A stretch of DNA of 23,923 bases from Urinicoccus sp. (GCA_029983435.1 JASBZN010000003.1:1-23923); one strand, 5' to 3'; counted from the stretch's first letter, positions 1 through 8,190 are shown. The notes: generated from the sequence alone by a model not told the origin. A program made the numbers and translations.

Positions 1-200
1 AATAGACCAATAATGAGCTGGGTTATAGACCCCGTTGCCCCAACGGCAGCCATGGCGGTTTTTCCTGCATACCGTCCAACAATTAAGAGGTCCATGGTGT
101 TATAAAGTTGTTGTAAAATAGAGGTCATAATTAAGGGGATGGCAAAGACCATCAACCCCTTTGCAATAGACCCCTCTGTTAAACTTACTCTTTGATGCAC
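1..200 (-). CDS. MATE family efflux transporter, N-terminal fragment
   Basis: Only the first 66 codons are in the window; the rest lies beyond base 1. The start is the GTG at 198-200, preceded by an AAGGGGAG ribosome binding site about 8 nt upstream. The peptide begins with a short polar stretch containing LTEGSIAKG, followed by a hydrophobic segment (VFAIPLIMTSIL), then QQLYNTMDLLIVGRYAG and AAVGATGSITQLIIG. The pattern 'LQQLYNT-D-IVGR-G-A-AAVGAT' is the standard N-terminus of MATE proteins, which export cationic drugs or metabolites using Na+ or H+ gradients across the inner membrane. The substrate cannot be inferred. It is transcribed away from nrdJ and has its own promoter. Confidence 0.88.
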   Translation of the reverse strand, partial: MHQRVSLTEGSIAKGLMVFAIPLIMTSILQQLYNTMDLLIVGRYAGKTAMAAVGATGSITQLIIGL

Positions 201-264
201 AAAATCACTCCCCTTTCCTTAAATTTCCACGAAAATAAACCCTTTTGCTTTAGACTAATTATAT

Positions 265-293
265 AGGATAAGCCTTAAAAAGGGTAAAGTCAA
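265..293 (-). promoter_or_regulatory. Predicted sigma-A promoter of the MATE gene
   Basis: On the minus strand TTGACT (293-288) is followed after 17 bases by TATCCT (270-265). A second AT-rich hexamer, TATAAT, lies a few bases further on. It sits about 65 bases upstream of the GTG start. The assignment rests on hexamer match and spacing only. Confidence 0.5.
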
Positions 294-392
294 GGTTATT
301 TCCTCTGAAGTTTTTAGTAAAAATCAAACAGTTTCTTTCTTCTATTATTATATACCCAGTCTTCTTTTAAAAATAGGTCTTAAAGCCTTTTT

Positions 393-436
393 AAAAAAAG
401 AAGAACCCTCTTCCTAGTCTGGAAAAAGGCTCTTCG
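393..436 (-). terminator. Intrinsic terminator of nrdJ
   Basis: A long imperfect hairpin occupies 400-435. On the minus strand GAAGA-GCC-TTTTTCC pairs with GGAAGAGG-TTCTTC around a 6-nt loop and is followed by seven T. It lies 20 bases past the nrdJ stop codon and separates nrdJ from the MATE gene. Confidence 0.8.
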
Positions 437-455
437 TTTTACCACTTGTTTATTT

Positions 456-2585
456 CTAAATAGCACAAGGACTGTAGCCACAGTTTTTACACTCTGCACA
501 TCCACCAGAATGGGCTAGTTCTCCTCCGCACATAGGGCAAGTATCGGGATCTTCAGTGAGCTGTTTAGCAATTTCTCTATTGAGCTCATCTTGCAGTTCT
601 TGAATCCTATTTTTGTTAGAATCTTGAGTAATGAGGATACCTGAGCGAGCACATCCATCCCGGTAGATGGTTACTCCTTTAAGACCCATTTCCCAAGCAT
701 ACATATAGAGGTCTTCCACTTCTTCGACAGTAAATTCCTTGGGAACATTCACTGTGGAAGAAATACTTGCATCGATAAATTGTTGCCAGGTAGATTGGAC
801 ATTAATCCTTTCCTTATAGTTGAGATTGCTCGTTGTAGTAACATAGTCTGGCAAGTCTTCCTCTTTGGAGATACCTTGGGCCTCCATTAAGTCCTTGATA
901 ATTTGGGTGTAGACGGTGTAGTAGGTATCTTCTGTATGAAGAGATTCAGATTTTCGAGTATAGGAAATTTGGAAAATAGGTTCCACGCCGTTACTACAGC
1001 CCAACAAGGTAGAGATTGTCCCAGTTGGAGCAATAGTTAGGACTTGAGAATTCCTTAAACCATATTCTTTAATGAGGTCTAAAACATCCTCATCGGCATT
1101 GCTCTTTAAGAAGGGACTTTCCAAGACCTTGTCCTTATGGTAGTTAGGGAAGGGTCCTTCTTCCTTAGCCAAGAGGGCGGATTGTCTCAGGGCTTCATTG
1201 ACCAAAACCCGACCAATTTGGTTAATGAGGTTTAAGGACTCGCTGGATCCATAGGCAATTCCCATCTTAATAAACATGTCGGCCACGCCCATAATCCCTA
1301 GACCAATTTGTCTTAGGTTCCGAGATAGGTCTCTTTGTTCTTTCAAGGGATGAAGCTCCATGTTTTCATCTAAAACATCATTTAAATAGATTACCCCGTC
1401 CCTTACCAATTGGCCAAAAGCTTCAAATTGAAACCTAGCATACTTGGTAAAGGGTTGGGCTACAAATTCACTTAAGTTAATGGAAGATAGGTTGCAGGAA
1501 CCAAAAGCAGGAAGAGGTTCTTCGGCGCAAGGGTTGACACCAGCATATTCAAAGCTGTCATCTTCACTTAAAAGATGCCAAGAGTTGATCCGGTCTTGGT
1601 AGAGGATACCAGGTTCAGCCATGTTCCAATTGTTTTGGGCCAATCTCTTAAACATGTCCCGAGCCCGAATGTCCTTGCGGATTTTTTCCCCTGTGGATTC
1701 CACATCAAAGTGGAGAGTGTAGTCTTCATCTTTTTTTACTGCTTCCATAAAATCATCATAGACGTTGACAGAAATATTGGCGCTCGTGACTTTTTCCAGG
1801 TCATTTTTCACATCAATAAAATCTAAAATATCTGGGTGATAGCAATCCAGGTTAAGCATTAAGGCGCCCCGACGGCCCCGCATACCAATAAGACCTGTTG
1901 TTAAACTGTAAAGGTCCATAAAACTTACAGCTCCTGTTGTAGAGGATGCCGCGTTATTGACCTTGGCCCCCTTGGGTCTTAACTTAGATAGGGTTAAACC
2001 AACGCCACCGCCATAGGAATAGGTCCTTGCCATCCACTTGGCCGTATCAAAAATGGCTTCAATATTATCTTCCACCTTAGGCATAACATAGCAGTTAGAC
2101 AAGGTGACCTTTTTGCCCTCTTTATCTAGACCACGACCTGCTAAAATCCGTCCTGCAGGCATAAATTTTTTATCTTTAATAGCCTTTTCAATGGCTTCGT
2201 TGCCACCAGAAACCCGGTTTAAAAAAGACTCAAAACTTTCCATATTATGACGGTATTTTTTCTCATAAATGTCCCTTTGCAGGTCATTCATGTTCCAGCC
2301 TTGTTCCCTGAGTCTGGTTCTTTCTTCCCGGTAGAGGATGTACTTTTTGGCTACATCAGGGCGAACCTGCATCAGGTATAGTTCTACAGAGTCCTGAATT
2401 TGCTCAATGCCAAGACGGTCCACTTGGTTTTTTTCAAAACTTTCTGTAACCTTTTGGGCAATTTCTTGGGCACAAGCTTGGTCTACGCCCTCTTGTGTCT
2501 CTGCCATGGCCTTTTCGATGGCAATGGCGATTTTTGACTCGTCATAGTCTACAATGCGACCATTTCTCTTCTCTACTTTTAACAT
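456..2585 (-). CDS. nrdJ: Adenosylcobalamin-dependent (class II) ribonucleotide reductase
   Basis: This 709-residue enzyme reduces ribonucleotides to deoxyribonucleotides using a coenzyme-B12 radical. Residues 1-95 form an ATP-cone, the allosteric domain, opening with VEKRNGRIVDYDESKI. The catalytic barrel has the redox cysteine in LSNCYVM (C165), the NPCAEE active-site motif (N351, C353, E355) and the phosphate-binding APTGTIS loop. The tail has a cysteine cluster (C683, C686, C696, C699, C702, C707) in the pattern CPMC...CAECKNC...C, which in NrdJ proteins is a metal-binding/thiol-relay end. The start ATG has AAAAGGAG 5 nt upstream. No NrdA/B, NrdD or NrdR gene is next to it, so the gene is monocistronic here. 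Family assignment is secure; whether it is the organism's only reductase is unknown. Confidence 0.95.
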   Translation of the reverse strand: MLKVEKRNGRIVDYDESKIAIAIEKAMAETQEGVDQACAQEIAQKVTESFEKNQVDRLGIEQIQDSVELYLMQVRPDVAKKYILYREERTRLREQGWNMNDLQRDIYEKKYRHNMESFESFLNRVSGGNEAIEKAIKDKKFMPAGRILAGRGLDKEGKKVTLSNCYVMPKVEDNIEAIFDTAKWMARTYSYGGGVGLTLSKLRPKGAKVNNAASSTTGAVSFMDLYSLTTGLIGMRGRRGALMLNLDCYHPDILDFIDVKNDLEKVTSANISVNVYDDFMEAVKKDEDYTLHFDVESTGEKIRKDIRARDMFKRLAQNNWNMAEPGILYQDRINSWHLLSEDDSFEYAGVNPCAEEPLPAFGSCNLSSINLSEFVAQPFTKYARFQFEAFGQLVRDGVIYLNDVLDENMELHPLKEQRDLSRNLRQIGLGIMGVADMFIKMGIAYGSSESLNLINQIGRVLVNEALRQSALLAKEEGPFPNYHKDKVLESPFLKSNADEDVLDLIKEYGLRNSQVLTIAPTGTISTLLGCSNGVEPIFQISYTRKSESLHTEDTYYTVYTQIIKDLMEAQGISKEEDLPDYVTTTSNLNYKERINVQSTWQQFIDASISSTVNVPKEFTVEEVEDLYMYAWEMGLKGVTIYRDGCARSGILITQDSNKNRIQELQDELNREIAKQLTEDPDTCPMCGGELAHSGGCAECKNCGYSPCAI

Positions 2586-2638
2586 ACGACTCCTTTTTTC
2601 CTTTCTTACTTACAAATAAGTCCCATTAGATACTATAT

Positions 2639-2666
2639 ATTGTAGCTAATTTTAAATTCAATTCAA
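2639..2666 (-). promoter_or_regulatory. Predicted sigma-A promoter of nrdJ
   Basis: On the minus strand TTGAAT (2666-2661), a 16-base spacer and TACAAT (2644-2639) lie about 55 bases upstream of the nrdJ ATG. No NrdR box pair was recognised in the leader. Confidence 0.6.
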
Positions 2667-2679
2667 TATTTAGTATAGC

Positions 2680-2730
2680 ATGGGGGCTTCCCTCCTGGCA
2701 AGATTCCCTTGTCCTTATTTTTGCCCCCAT
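2680..2730. other. Perfect 8-bp inverted repeat with inner CAAG/CTTG hairpin after the glucosaminidase stop
   Basis: ATGGGGGC at 2680-2687 is the exact complement of GCCCCCAT at 2723-2730, which abuts the stop codon of the glucosaminidase gene. A small CAAG/CTTG stem lies inside the loop. Read leftward it has no U-run, so it may be a weak terminator or RNA 3'-end stabiliser. It also lies just upstream of the nrdJ promoter. Confidence 0.45.
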
Positions 2731-3310
2731 TATTTTATTCCTTGGTCATAAGTTTCCAAGTCATATTGGTCAATTAATTCCAAGACCCGGTCCCCATAAG
2801 ATGGGTCTGTGGAATAGCCACAAGGGTGAAGGAGCTGGCAGGCTTGTCGCAAAGATTGGGCCTCTACTACTGGCTCATATCGCTTGGCCTGGCCCAGTAA
2901 TTTTCCATAGTGTTTAAAAGAATCCACAGGATTTTTATAGGTTTCAAACCAGTCCTGGATTTCTACTTTCTTTCCATTTTCATACTCCTTGGTTGCATAG
3001 CTCATACCCCCCTTGCCCTGGGCCTTGATGCCAAAGTAGTTGTGACTTTCCTTTGAAAGTTGCGACTGGCCAAAATTACTCTCTAAAGCCGCCTGGCCTA
3101 AAATCATACTGGGATAGAGTTTATATTTTTTCCCTATCTGCCTTGCCAAGGGACCATATTCTTTAAAAAAATCTTCCTTGCTTTCGATAGTAACCCTTTG
3201 GTATTTGATGGTCTCTACAAAATATGCCAGAACTTGTATCCCAGCCCAAAGAAGGAAAATCCCCAAGATTAGGGCTAAACAGCCTCTTGAACCAGACTTT
3301 TTTTCTTCAT
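2730..3310 (-). CDS. Membrane-anchored glucosaminidase (GH73/lysozyme-2 type), start region frameshifted
   Basis: The protein hydrolyses peptidoglycan glycan strands between N-acetylglucosamine and its neighbour. The open frame from the TTG at 3266 gives 178 residues with a GH73 core: ILGQAALESNFGQSQLS carries the catalytic Glu (E62 from that TTG), followed by NYFGIK, YATKEY and YSTDPSYGDRV. The start is odd. A perfect site, AAGGAG then ATG at 3310-3308, opens MKKK but is one base out of frame, because the A-run at 3298-3304 has seven A. With eight A it would read MKKKSGSRGCLALILGIFLLW, a normal N-terminal anchor helix, straight into the enzyme. The TTG has no ribosome binding site and falls inside that helix. 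The gene is therefore either sequenced with a homopolymer error or genuinely phase-shifted. It is divergent from pepF. Confidence 0.82.
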
Positions 3311-3334
3311 TCCTTATCTCCTTAAAATTCCCTG

Positions 3335-3343
3335 TGATATAAT
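3335..3343 (+). promoter_or_regulatory. Extended -10 promoter of the pepF operon
   Basis: TGATATAAT matches an extended -10 element (TG-N-TATAAT) about 53 bases upstream of the pepF ATG. The -35 region 17 bases upstream is poor, as expected for an extended -10 promoter. Confidence 0.55.
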
Positions 3344-3395
3344 AATAGTATTGGATTTAAGCAGAAAAGTAAACTGTTATAAAAGGAGGATTTTT

Positions 3396-5174
3396 ATGCT
3401 AAGAAAAGACGTCCCACTAGAAGAAACTTGGGACTTAAAAGACTTATATAAAGATGAAAGCCATGCTCTAAAAGATTTAGAAAATCTCCAAGACCAGGTA
3501 AAGAACCTTATGGACTTAAAGATTTCAGACCCATCTAGTCTCATGGCCTTTACGAAAAAATATGAAAAAGCCGCCCTATCTATGGATCACTTGGTAAATT
3601 ACGAAGAGTTAATTGTTTCTACAGACTTTTCTGACCAAGAAAAAAATAAAATCGCCGGAGAAATTCACGCTGGCTTAGTGGAAGTTGAAGAAAATCTAGC
3701 CCTGGTGGAAGCTAGCTACTATGACCTAGAGGATAAATTAATAGAACCCATGACCCAGGACCCCCGTTATGGTGCTTTCTTTAAGCGCATCTTACGGGAT
3801 AAGCCCCACCATTTAACCAAGGAAACAGAAGCTCTTCTAAAGAGCCTGGACCCTGTTATAGAGCTTCCCTACTCTGTCTACCAAGCCGCTAAATTTAAAG
3901 ACCTGGACTTCCCAGACTTTCAAGTTGAAGGCAAGACCTACCCCTTAAGCTTTATCCTCTATGAAGATCAATATGCCTACGACCCCGATACCGATTTAAG
4001 AAGAGAAAGCTACGCAGCCTTTTCTAAAGGTCTTGAAGCCTATGAAAACACCCTAGGAACAGCCTTTATTTCCATGGTAAAAAGAGATGTGGCCCTGGCC
4101 AAGGCTCGGTCCTACCCCTCCGTTTTTGATTATATGCTCAGAAGTCATGAAATCACTCGAGAAATGTACGATAACCACCTAGACACCATGATGGAAAAAC
4201 TTGCTCCCATTATGCAAGACTATGCACTGGTTTTAAAGGATCGCTACCACCTAGATACCATCTCCTATGCCGACTTAAAGCTTTCTCCCAACCCTCAATC
4301 CACAAAGCGCTACACCATGGAAGAAGCCAAAGACCTTATTTTAGAGGCCTTTAAACCCTATGGCGAAGAGTATGTAGAAGAAATTTCCCGCGCCTTTACG
4401 GACCGCTGGGTAGACTACGCCGACAATGACTTTAAGTCCACAGGGGGCTTTTGTGCCAGCCCCTACCGGTGCCATTCCTATATTTTAATGACCTTCCGAG
4501 GCCTCCTTTCCGACGTCTTTACCCTAGCCCATGAACTGGGCCATGCTGGCCACTTTGCAAGAGCCGGTAAAAACCAAAGCATCCTGACGGTAGAACCTTC
4601 TCTGTACTTTGTGGAATCTCCTTCCACCACTAGTGAGCTCCTATTAAAAGAATACCTTTTAAAACACGCCCAAAGTCCTGAAGAACGACGTGAAATTATT
4701 GGAGAATCCTTAGCCAATACCTACTACCACAACTTCGTTACCCACTTCTTGGAAGCCTACTTCCAACGGGAAGTTTATCGAAAGGTAGAAGCTGGAGAAA
4801 ACCTCCAACCCAATCAACTTCGAGATATTTTCAATGCCAGCCTAAAGAAATTCTGGGGAAACCTTGTAGACCTTCCCGATACAGCTGGCCTGACCTGGAT
4901 GCGTCAACCCCATTATTATGAAGCCAGTGGTTTTTACTCCTACACCTACTCTGCTGGTCTCAACTTAGGAACCCTTTTAGGAAGACTCTTAGTTGATGAC
5001 CCTGCTACAACCAAAAAATGGTTAGAAGTCCTAGACATGGGTGGAAGTCAATCTCCCATTGCCTTTGCAAACCACATTGGTCTAGATATTACCACAACAG
5101 ACGCCTTAGAAAAGAGCCTGGCTATTATTGGCTCCATGGTAGATGAACTAAAGGAGGAGGAACAAAATGTATGA
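3396..5174 (+). CDS. pepF: Oligoendopeptidase F (M3 zinc metallopeptidase)
   Basis: This 592-residue cytoplasmic peptidase cleaves short peptides. The N-terminal half (from PLEETWDLKDLY) is the helical domain of M3B peptidases. The zinc site is HELGH at H379-H383 in TLAHELGHAGHF, with the likely third ligand Glu407 in YFVESPSTTSELL. The C-terminal TYSAGLNLGTLL segment is also family-typical. The start chosen is the ATG at 3396, which has AAAGGAGG 8 nt upstream; an earlier in-frame TTG at 3351 lies in the promoter region without a binding site. The stop overlaps the next start by 8 bases, so this is the first gene of a three-gene operon. Confidence 0.94.
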   Translation: MLRKDVPLEETWDLKDLYKDESHALKDLENLQDQVKNLMDLKISDPSSLMAFTKKYEKAALSMDHLVNYEELIVSTDFSDQEKNKIAGEIHAGLVEVEENLALVEASYYDLEDKLIEPMTQDPRYGAFFKRILRDKPHHLTKETEALLKSLDPVIELPYSVYQAAKFKDLDFPDFQVEGKTYPLSFILYEDQYAYDPDTDLRRESYAAFSKGLEAYENTLGTAFISMVKRDVALAKARSYPSVFDYMLRSHEITREMYDNHLDTMMEKLAPIMQDYALVLKDRYHLDTISYADLKLSPNPQSTKRYTMEEAKDLILEAFKPYGEEYVEEISRAFTDRWVDYADNDFKSTGGFCASPYRCHSYILMTFRGLLSDVFTLAHELGHAGHFARAGKNQSILTVEPSLYFVESPSTTSELLLKEYLLKHAQSPEERREIIGESLANTYYHNFVTHFLEAYFQREVYRKVEAGENLQPNQLRDIFNASLKKFWGNLVDLPDTAGLTWMRQPHYYEASGFYSYTYSAGLNLGTLLGRLLVDDPATTKKWLEVLDMGGSQSPIAFANHIGLDITTTDALEKSLAIIGSMVDELKEEEQNV

Positions 5175-6057
5175 TTCCGCACTTTTAGAAGGAGACCTTT
5201 TTAAGGGTCAAGAAACCGTCTGGGTTCTGGGATCCCAGGGCCGGATTGGCCGAGCCCTTACCAAGAAATTAACAGGTGGCAACCGCCGCCTAGTTACCAC
5301 AGACCATGCCGCCGTAGATATAAAAAACCTCGATGATGTTTTGGTCTTTACCGAGAGAAACCTCCCGACAGTTATTATTAACTGCGCTGGCATGAGCAGC
5401 GCCAAAGAATGTGAAGAAAATCCAGATGAAGCCTTTCGGGTCAACGCCCTAGGCCCAAAAAACTTAGCTATTGCTGCCAACCACTTTGGTGCCCGTCTCA
5501 TCCATATTTCCACTGACGACGTCTTTAATGGAAAAGACGAAACCCTTATGAATGAATTTTCTGAACCGACTCCCATTACCGTCTACGGTAAAACAAAAAA
5601 ACAGGGAGAGGACTACATCCAAGCCTTTATGCAAAAATATTTCATCGTCCGGTCCTCTTGGGTCTACGACGTTCGAACCATCGCAAAAATTGAAAAAGGC
5701 CTTCGGAAGAACTCTCTTACGATTACCCGGGACCAAATTGCCAGTCCCACCAGTAAGGAAATCTTAACAGATTTTATTGTTGAATTGGTCAATTCCTACG
5801 ACTACGGAATCTACCACTTTGTCAGCCAAGGTTTTACCAACCGCAAGTCCTTTATTGAAGAAGTCGCTAAAATCCTCCACCTGGAAGAGGATTTTTCCAA
5901 AAGCCAGCTTTTGAACCAACCCTCCCTCCATCCTAAATACGCCCTTTTAGATCCCTTTATCTTAAGGATGAAAAACTACAAGACCCTACCTCCCTGGCAA
6001 GAGGATTTGAAAAAATACATCCAAACCTACTATAAACCTGGGAGGATTCGCCAATGA
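5167..6057 (+). CDS. RmlD-like NDP-sugar reductase (short-chain dehydrogenase/epimerase fold)
   Basis: The protein has 296 residues with a Rossmann N-terminus: VWVLGSQGRIGRAL contains the GxxGxxG dinucleotide-binding loop (G22, G25, G28). NCAGMSSAKECEENPDEAFRVNA, HISTDDVFNGK (113-123) and the catalytic pair Y140-xxx-K144 (YGKTK) follow. The layout matches dTDP-4-dehydrorhamnose reductase, which makes dTDP-L-rhamnose with NADPH, but rmlA, rmlB and rmlC are absent nearby, so the real substrate is uncertain. The ATG lies within the end of pepF, after an AAGGAGGAGG site, and the TGA stop overlaps the start of the symporter gene by 4 bases. Both overlaps suggest translational coupling. A role in modifying an envelope sugar is inference. 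Confidence 0.82.
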   Translation: MYDSALLEGDLFKGQETVWVLGSQGRIGRALTKKLTGGNRRLVTTDHAAVDIKNLDDVLVFTERNLPTVIINCAGMSSAKECEENPDEAFRVNALGPKNLAIAANHFGARLIHISTDDVFNGKDETLMNEFSEPTPITVYGKTKKQGEDYIQAFMQKYFIVRSSWVYDVRTIAKIEKGLRKNSLTITRDQIASPTSKEILTDFIVELVNSYDYGIYHFVSQGFTNRKSFIEEVAKILHLEEDFSKSQLLNQPSLHPKYALLDPFILRMKNYKTLPPWQEDLKKYIQTYYKPGRIRQ

Positions 6058-7364
6058 ATAAGAAAAAACTTTCTCTAACTAGCCAAATCTTTATCGGCCT
6101 CCTTCTAGGTCTTGTCCTAGGGGTTGCCGTCCACTATTGGCTCCCTGACGGATATTTTAAAAACACCATCCTCATTAATGGCATCTTCCAACTCTTTGGA
6201 ACAGGCTTTATGCGTCTTATGCAAATGCTTGTGGTACCCTTGGTTTTCTTTTCCATTGTGACAGGAGCCATGAGTATTGGGGATACCAAACGCCTGGGAA
6301 AGGTGGGCTTAAAAACCCTGGGCCTCTATATTGTTACAACGGCCCTGGCCATTGTAATCTCCCTTTCCTTTTCCCAACTCACCAACCCCGGTGTGGGGCT
6401 TAACTTGTCTCAAGTGAAAACAGCAGAAACTGAAATCGCCACTGCCAGTCAAAAAGGTATGGATATGGTTTTAGAAATTATTCCCAAAAACCCCATTGAA
6501 TCCTTAAGCTCTGGAAATATGCTGCAAATTATCTTTTTTGCCCTTTTCCTAGGGGTTATCCTGGCTTCTTTAGGTAATCACGTTCCCGTTATTACCCGCT
6601 TTATGAACGAAGCCAATGAAGTTATGATGTCCATGACCTTTCACGTTATGAAAATTGCTCCCATTGGAGTCTTTGCCCTCATTGCAAAAACTTTTTCTGA
6701 CATCGGCTTTGACGGCTTCCTTCCCATGCTGAAGTATATGCTTACTGTCCTTGGTGGCTTAGGAATCCAGCTCTTTTTGGTCTATGGTCTTCTCCTATTT
6801 ATCTTTACCAAGACCAACCCCCTGGTTTTCTTCAAGCAATTCTCCTCTGTTCTAGGTTTTGCCTTCTCCACAGCATCTAGTGGAGCTACTGTTCCTGTCA
6901 ATATCCAAACCCTAGAAGATATGGGTGTGTCTAAGAAAATCTCTTCTTTCACCATCCCTCTTGGAGCCACTATTAACATGGATGGAACCGCCATTATGCA
7001 AGGAGTGGCCGTGATCTTTGTGGCCCAAGCCTTTGGCATTCACCTAGATCTTGCCGACTTTATGACCGTTATTGGAACCGCCACCATGGCCTCCATTGGG
7101 ACTGCTGCTGTTCCTGGTGTAGGCTTAATTACCCTGGCTATGGTCTTTAACTCCGTAGGACTCCCTGTGGAAGGAATCGGCATCATCATGGGAATTGACC
7201 GGGTTTTAGATATGGCTAGAACCGCCGTTAACTGCTCTGGCGACGCCGTTGTCACAACCATTGTTGCTCATCAAGAAAAACTCTTTAATAAAGACAAACT
7301 CTATCAAGCAAAACCAGATAACGATGACGACGACTACGACAACCTAGACAACGTAGAAATCTAA
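6054..7364 (+). CDS. Dicarboxylate/amino acid:cation symporter (DAACS family)
   Basis: This 436-residue inner-membrane carrier takes up acidic amino acids, dicarboxylates or small neutral amino acids with Na+ or H+. It begins with an inside-positive MNKKK and a hydrophobic helix and has about eight membrane segments. Family signatures are the serine-rich re-entrant loop (FSTASSGATVPVN), the cation-binding NMDGT motif (308-312), and the helix-8 segment DRVLDMARTAVNCSGD that binds the substrate. The tail is unusually acidic (six Asp within eight residues). Its start overlaps the RmlD-like gene (ATGA), so it is the last gene of the pepF operon. GltP, DctA and SstT subtypes cannot be separated by eye. 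Confidence 0.92.
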   Translation: MNKKKLSLTSQIFIGLLLGLVLGVAVHYWLPDGYFKNTILINGIFQLFGTGFMRLMQMLVVPLVFFSIVTGAMSIGDTKRLGKVGLKTLGLYIVTTALAIVISLSFSQLTNPGVGLNLSQVKTAETEIATASQKGMDMVLEIIPKNPIESLSSGNMLQIIFFALFLGVILASLGNHVPVITRFMNEANEVMMSMTFHVMKIAPIGVFALIAKTFSDIGFDGFLPMLKYMLTVLGGLGIQLFLVYGLLLFIFTKTNPLVFFKQFSSVLGFAFSTASSGATVPVNIQTLEDMGVSKKISSFTIPLGATINMDGTAIMQGVAVIFVAQAFGIHLDLADFMTVIGTATMASIGTAAVPGVGLITLAMVFNSVGLPVEGIGIIMGIDRVLDMARTAVNCSGDAVVTTIVAHQEKLFNKDKLYQAKPDNDDDDYDNLDNVEI

Positions 7365-7371
7365 AAGACAA

Positions 7372-7411
7372 ACATCCCCAGGCTAAATAAAAGGCCCTGG
7401 GGATGTTTTTA
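7372..7411 (+). terminator. Intrinsic terminator of the pepF operon
   Basis: ACATCCCCAGG (7372-7382) pairs perfectly with CCTGGGGATGT (7396-7406), followed by a T-run. It starts 8 bases after the symporter stop codon. Confidence 0.92.
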
Positions 7412-7417
7412 TTCTAC

Positions 7418-7532
7418 AAAAAAAGCCACCCTGGTGGTGGCTCCAATCAAAGAGATGCGGTCATATGTAAAATAACCGTTGAGTAAGTAAGAAAGAAATA
7501 AACCAGCTAAGGAGTTTAAGTCTCTTTGATTT
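7418..7532 (-). ncRNA. Predicted small RNA of ~115 nt with a closing helix and terminator
   Basis: On the minus strand a strong promoter (TTGACA-N17-TATTCT with TG extension) would start an RNA near 7532. The 5' segment AATCAAAGAGA (7531-7521) is exactly complementary to TCTCTTTGATT (7455-7445), giving an 11-bp closing helix around 65 nt. Inside, GGTTAT and ATGACC form a 6-bp hairpin (one G-U pair). Then AGCCACC/GGTGGCT (7442-7424) is a terminator hairpin with a seven-T tract (7424-7418). There is no convincing ORF and the next gene leftward is antisense (the symporter), so this is a free-standing RNA rather than a leader. The exposed part carries ACUCCUUAG, which could pair with Shine-Dalgarno sequences. 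It was not recognised as 6S, SRP or a riboswitch. Confidence 0.62.
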
Positions 7533-7538
7533 GCAATT

Positions 7539-7567
7539 AGAATAGCATAGAATATGATTTTTGTCAA
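7539..7567 (-). promoter_or_regulatory. Sigma-A promoter of the predicted small RNA
   Basis: On the minus strand TTGACA (7567-7562), a 17-base spacer and TATTCT (7544-7539), with a TGC extension directly before the -10. The -35 overlaps the -35 of the mgsA promoter on the other strand. Confidence 0.7.
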
Positions 7568-7589
7568 TCTTTTACAAAAACTTTATAAT
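7561..7589 (+). promoter_or_regulatory. Sigma-A promoter of mgsA
   Basis: TTGTCA (7561-7566), a 17-base spacer and TATAAT (7584-7589). The predicted mgsA leader is about 75 nt. Its -35 shares bases 7562-7566 with the small-RNA promoter's -35 on the opposite strand. Confidence 0.7.
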
Positions 7590-7671
7590 TATTTTAAAGA
7601 CCAAGACCCTTTTTATCCCATCTTTTGTGTCAATTTCTTAAATAGGGGTATCAAAGCCATGGAGGTAGATT

Positions 7672-8154
7672 ATGTTACATAAAAAAATTACCGTTGGTGA
7701 AAAAAAGACCATTGCCCTGGTGGCCCATGACCACCGGAAGGACGACCTACTCTATTGGGTGTATAAACACAGGACCCAGCTAGAAAACCACAACCTGGTT
7801 GGTACAGGAAATACCGCCAGTTTAATTTCTGAACGAACAGGCTTAGAAGTAGAAGCTCTGATTTCTGGCCCTTTAGGTGGCGACCAACAACTGGGTGCTC
7901 GGATTTGTGAGGGCAAGATTGACATCCTTATTTTTTTCTGGGATCCCTTGGAAGCCCTGCCTCATGACCCTGACGTCAAAGCCCTTTTACGCATTTGTAC
8001 CCTCTACAATATCGCTTTGGCCTCGTCTTCTACAACAGCCACCTATCTCATTAACTCCCCACTTTTTACTTCCAGCTACCAAGTGGAGGTTATCGACAAC
8101 GACCACATCTTAAGTGTTGGTCATGGCTGTAAAAAAGATGGAATGCCTAAATAA
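7672..8154 (+). CDS. mgsA: Methylglyoxal synthase
   Basis: This 160-residue cytoplasmic enzyme converts dihydroxyacetone phosphate to methylglyoxal and phosphate, the bypass of lower glycolysis used when phosphate is short or sugar phosphates pile up. Family motifs are ALVAHDHRKDDL (16-26), the phosphate-binding GTGNTA (45-50), and SGPLGGDQQLGARI, containing the catalytic Asp71. The FFWDPLEALPHDPDVKALLR segment carries His98 and Asp101, at the same numbers as in the E. coli enzyme. The length is close to the usual ~150. The ATG follows GGAGG. It is a single gene with its own promoter, back-to-back with a predicted small RNA. Confidence 0.95.
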   Translation: MLHKKITVGEKKTIALVAHDHRKDDLLYWVYKHRTQLENHNLVGTGNTASLISERTGLEVEALISGPLGGDQQLGARICEGKIDILIFFWDPLEALPHDPDVKALLRICTLYNIALASSSTTATYLINSPLFTSSYQVEVIDNDHILSVGHGCKKDGMPK

Positions 8155-8190
8155 AAGCTTGTTCTTTCCTGAATTCCTTGTTAATTTCCC

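Noticed and set aside
1575..1826. Plus-strand ORF antisense to nrdJ
   Set aside because: No ribosome binding site or protein-like features; it mirrors the codon use of nrdJ.
7418..7532. Riboswitch or T-box leader
   Set aside because: The gene lying downstream on that strand is antisense (the symporter), so there is nothing for it to control in cis.
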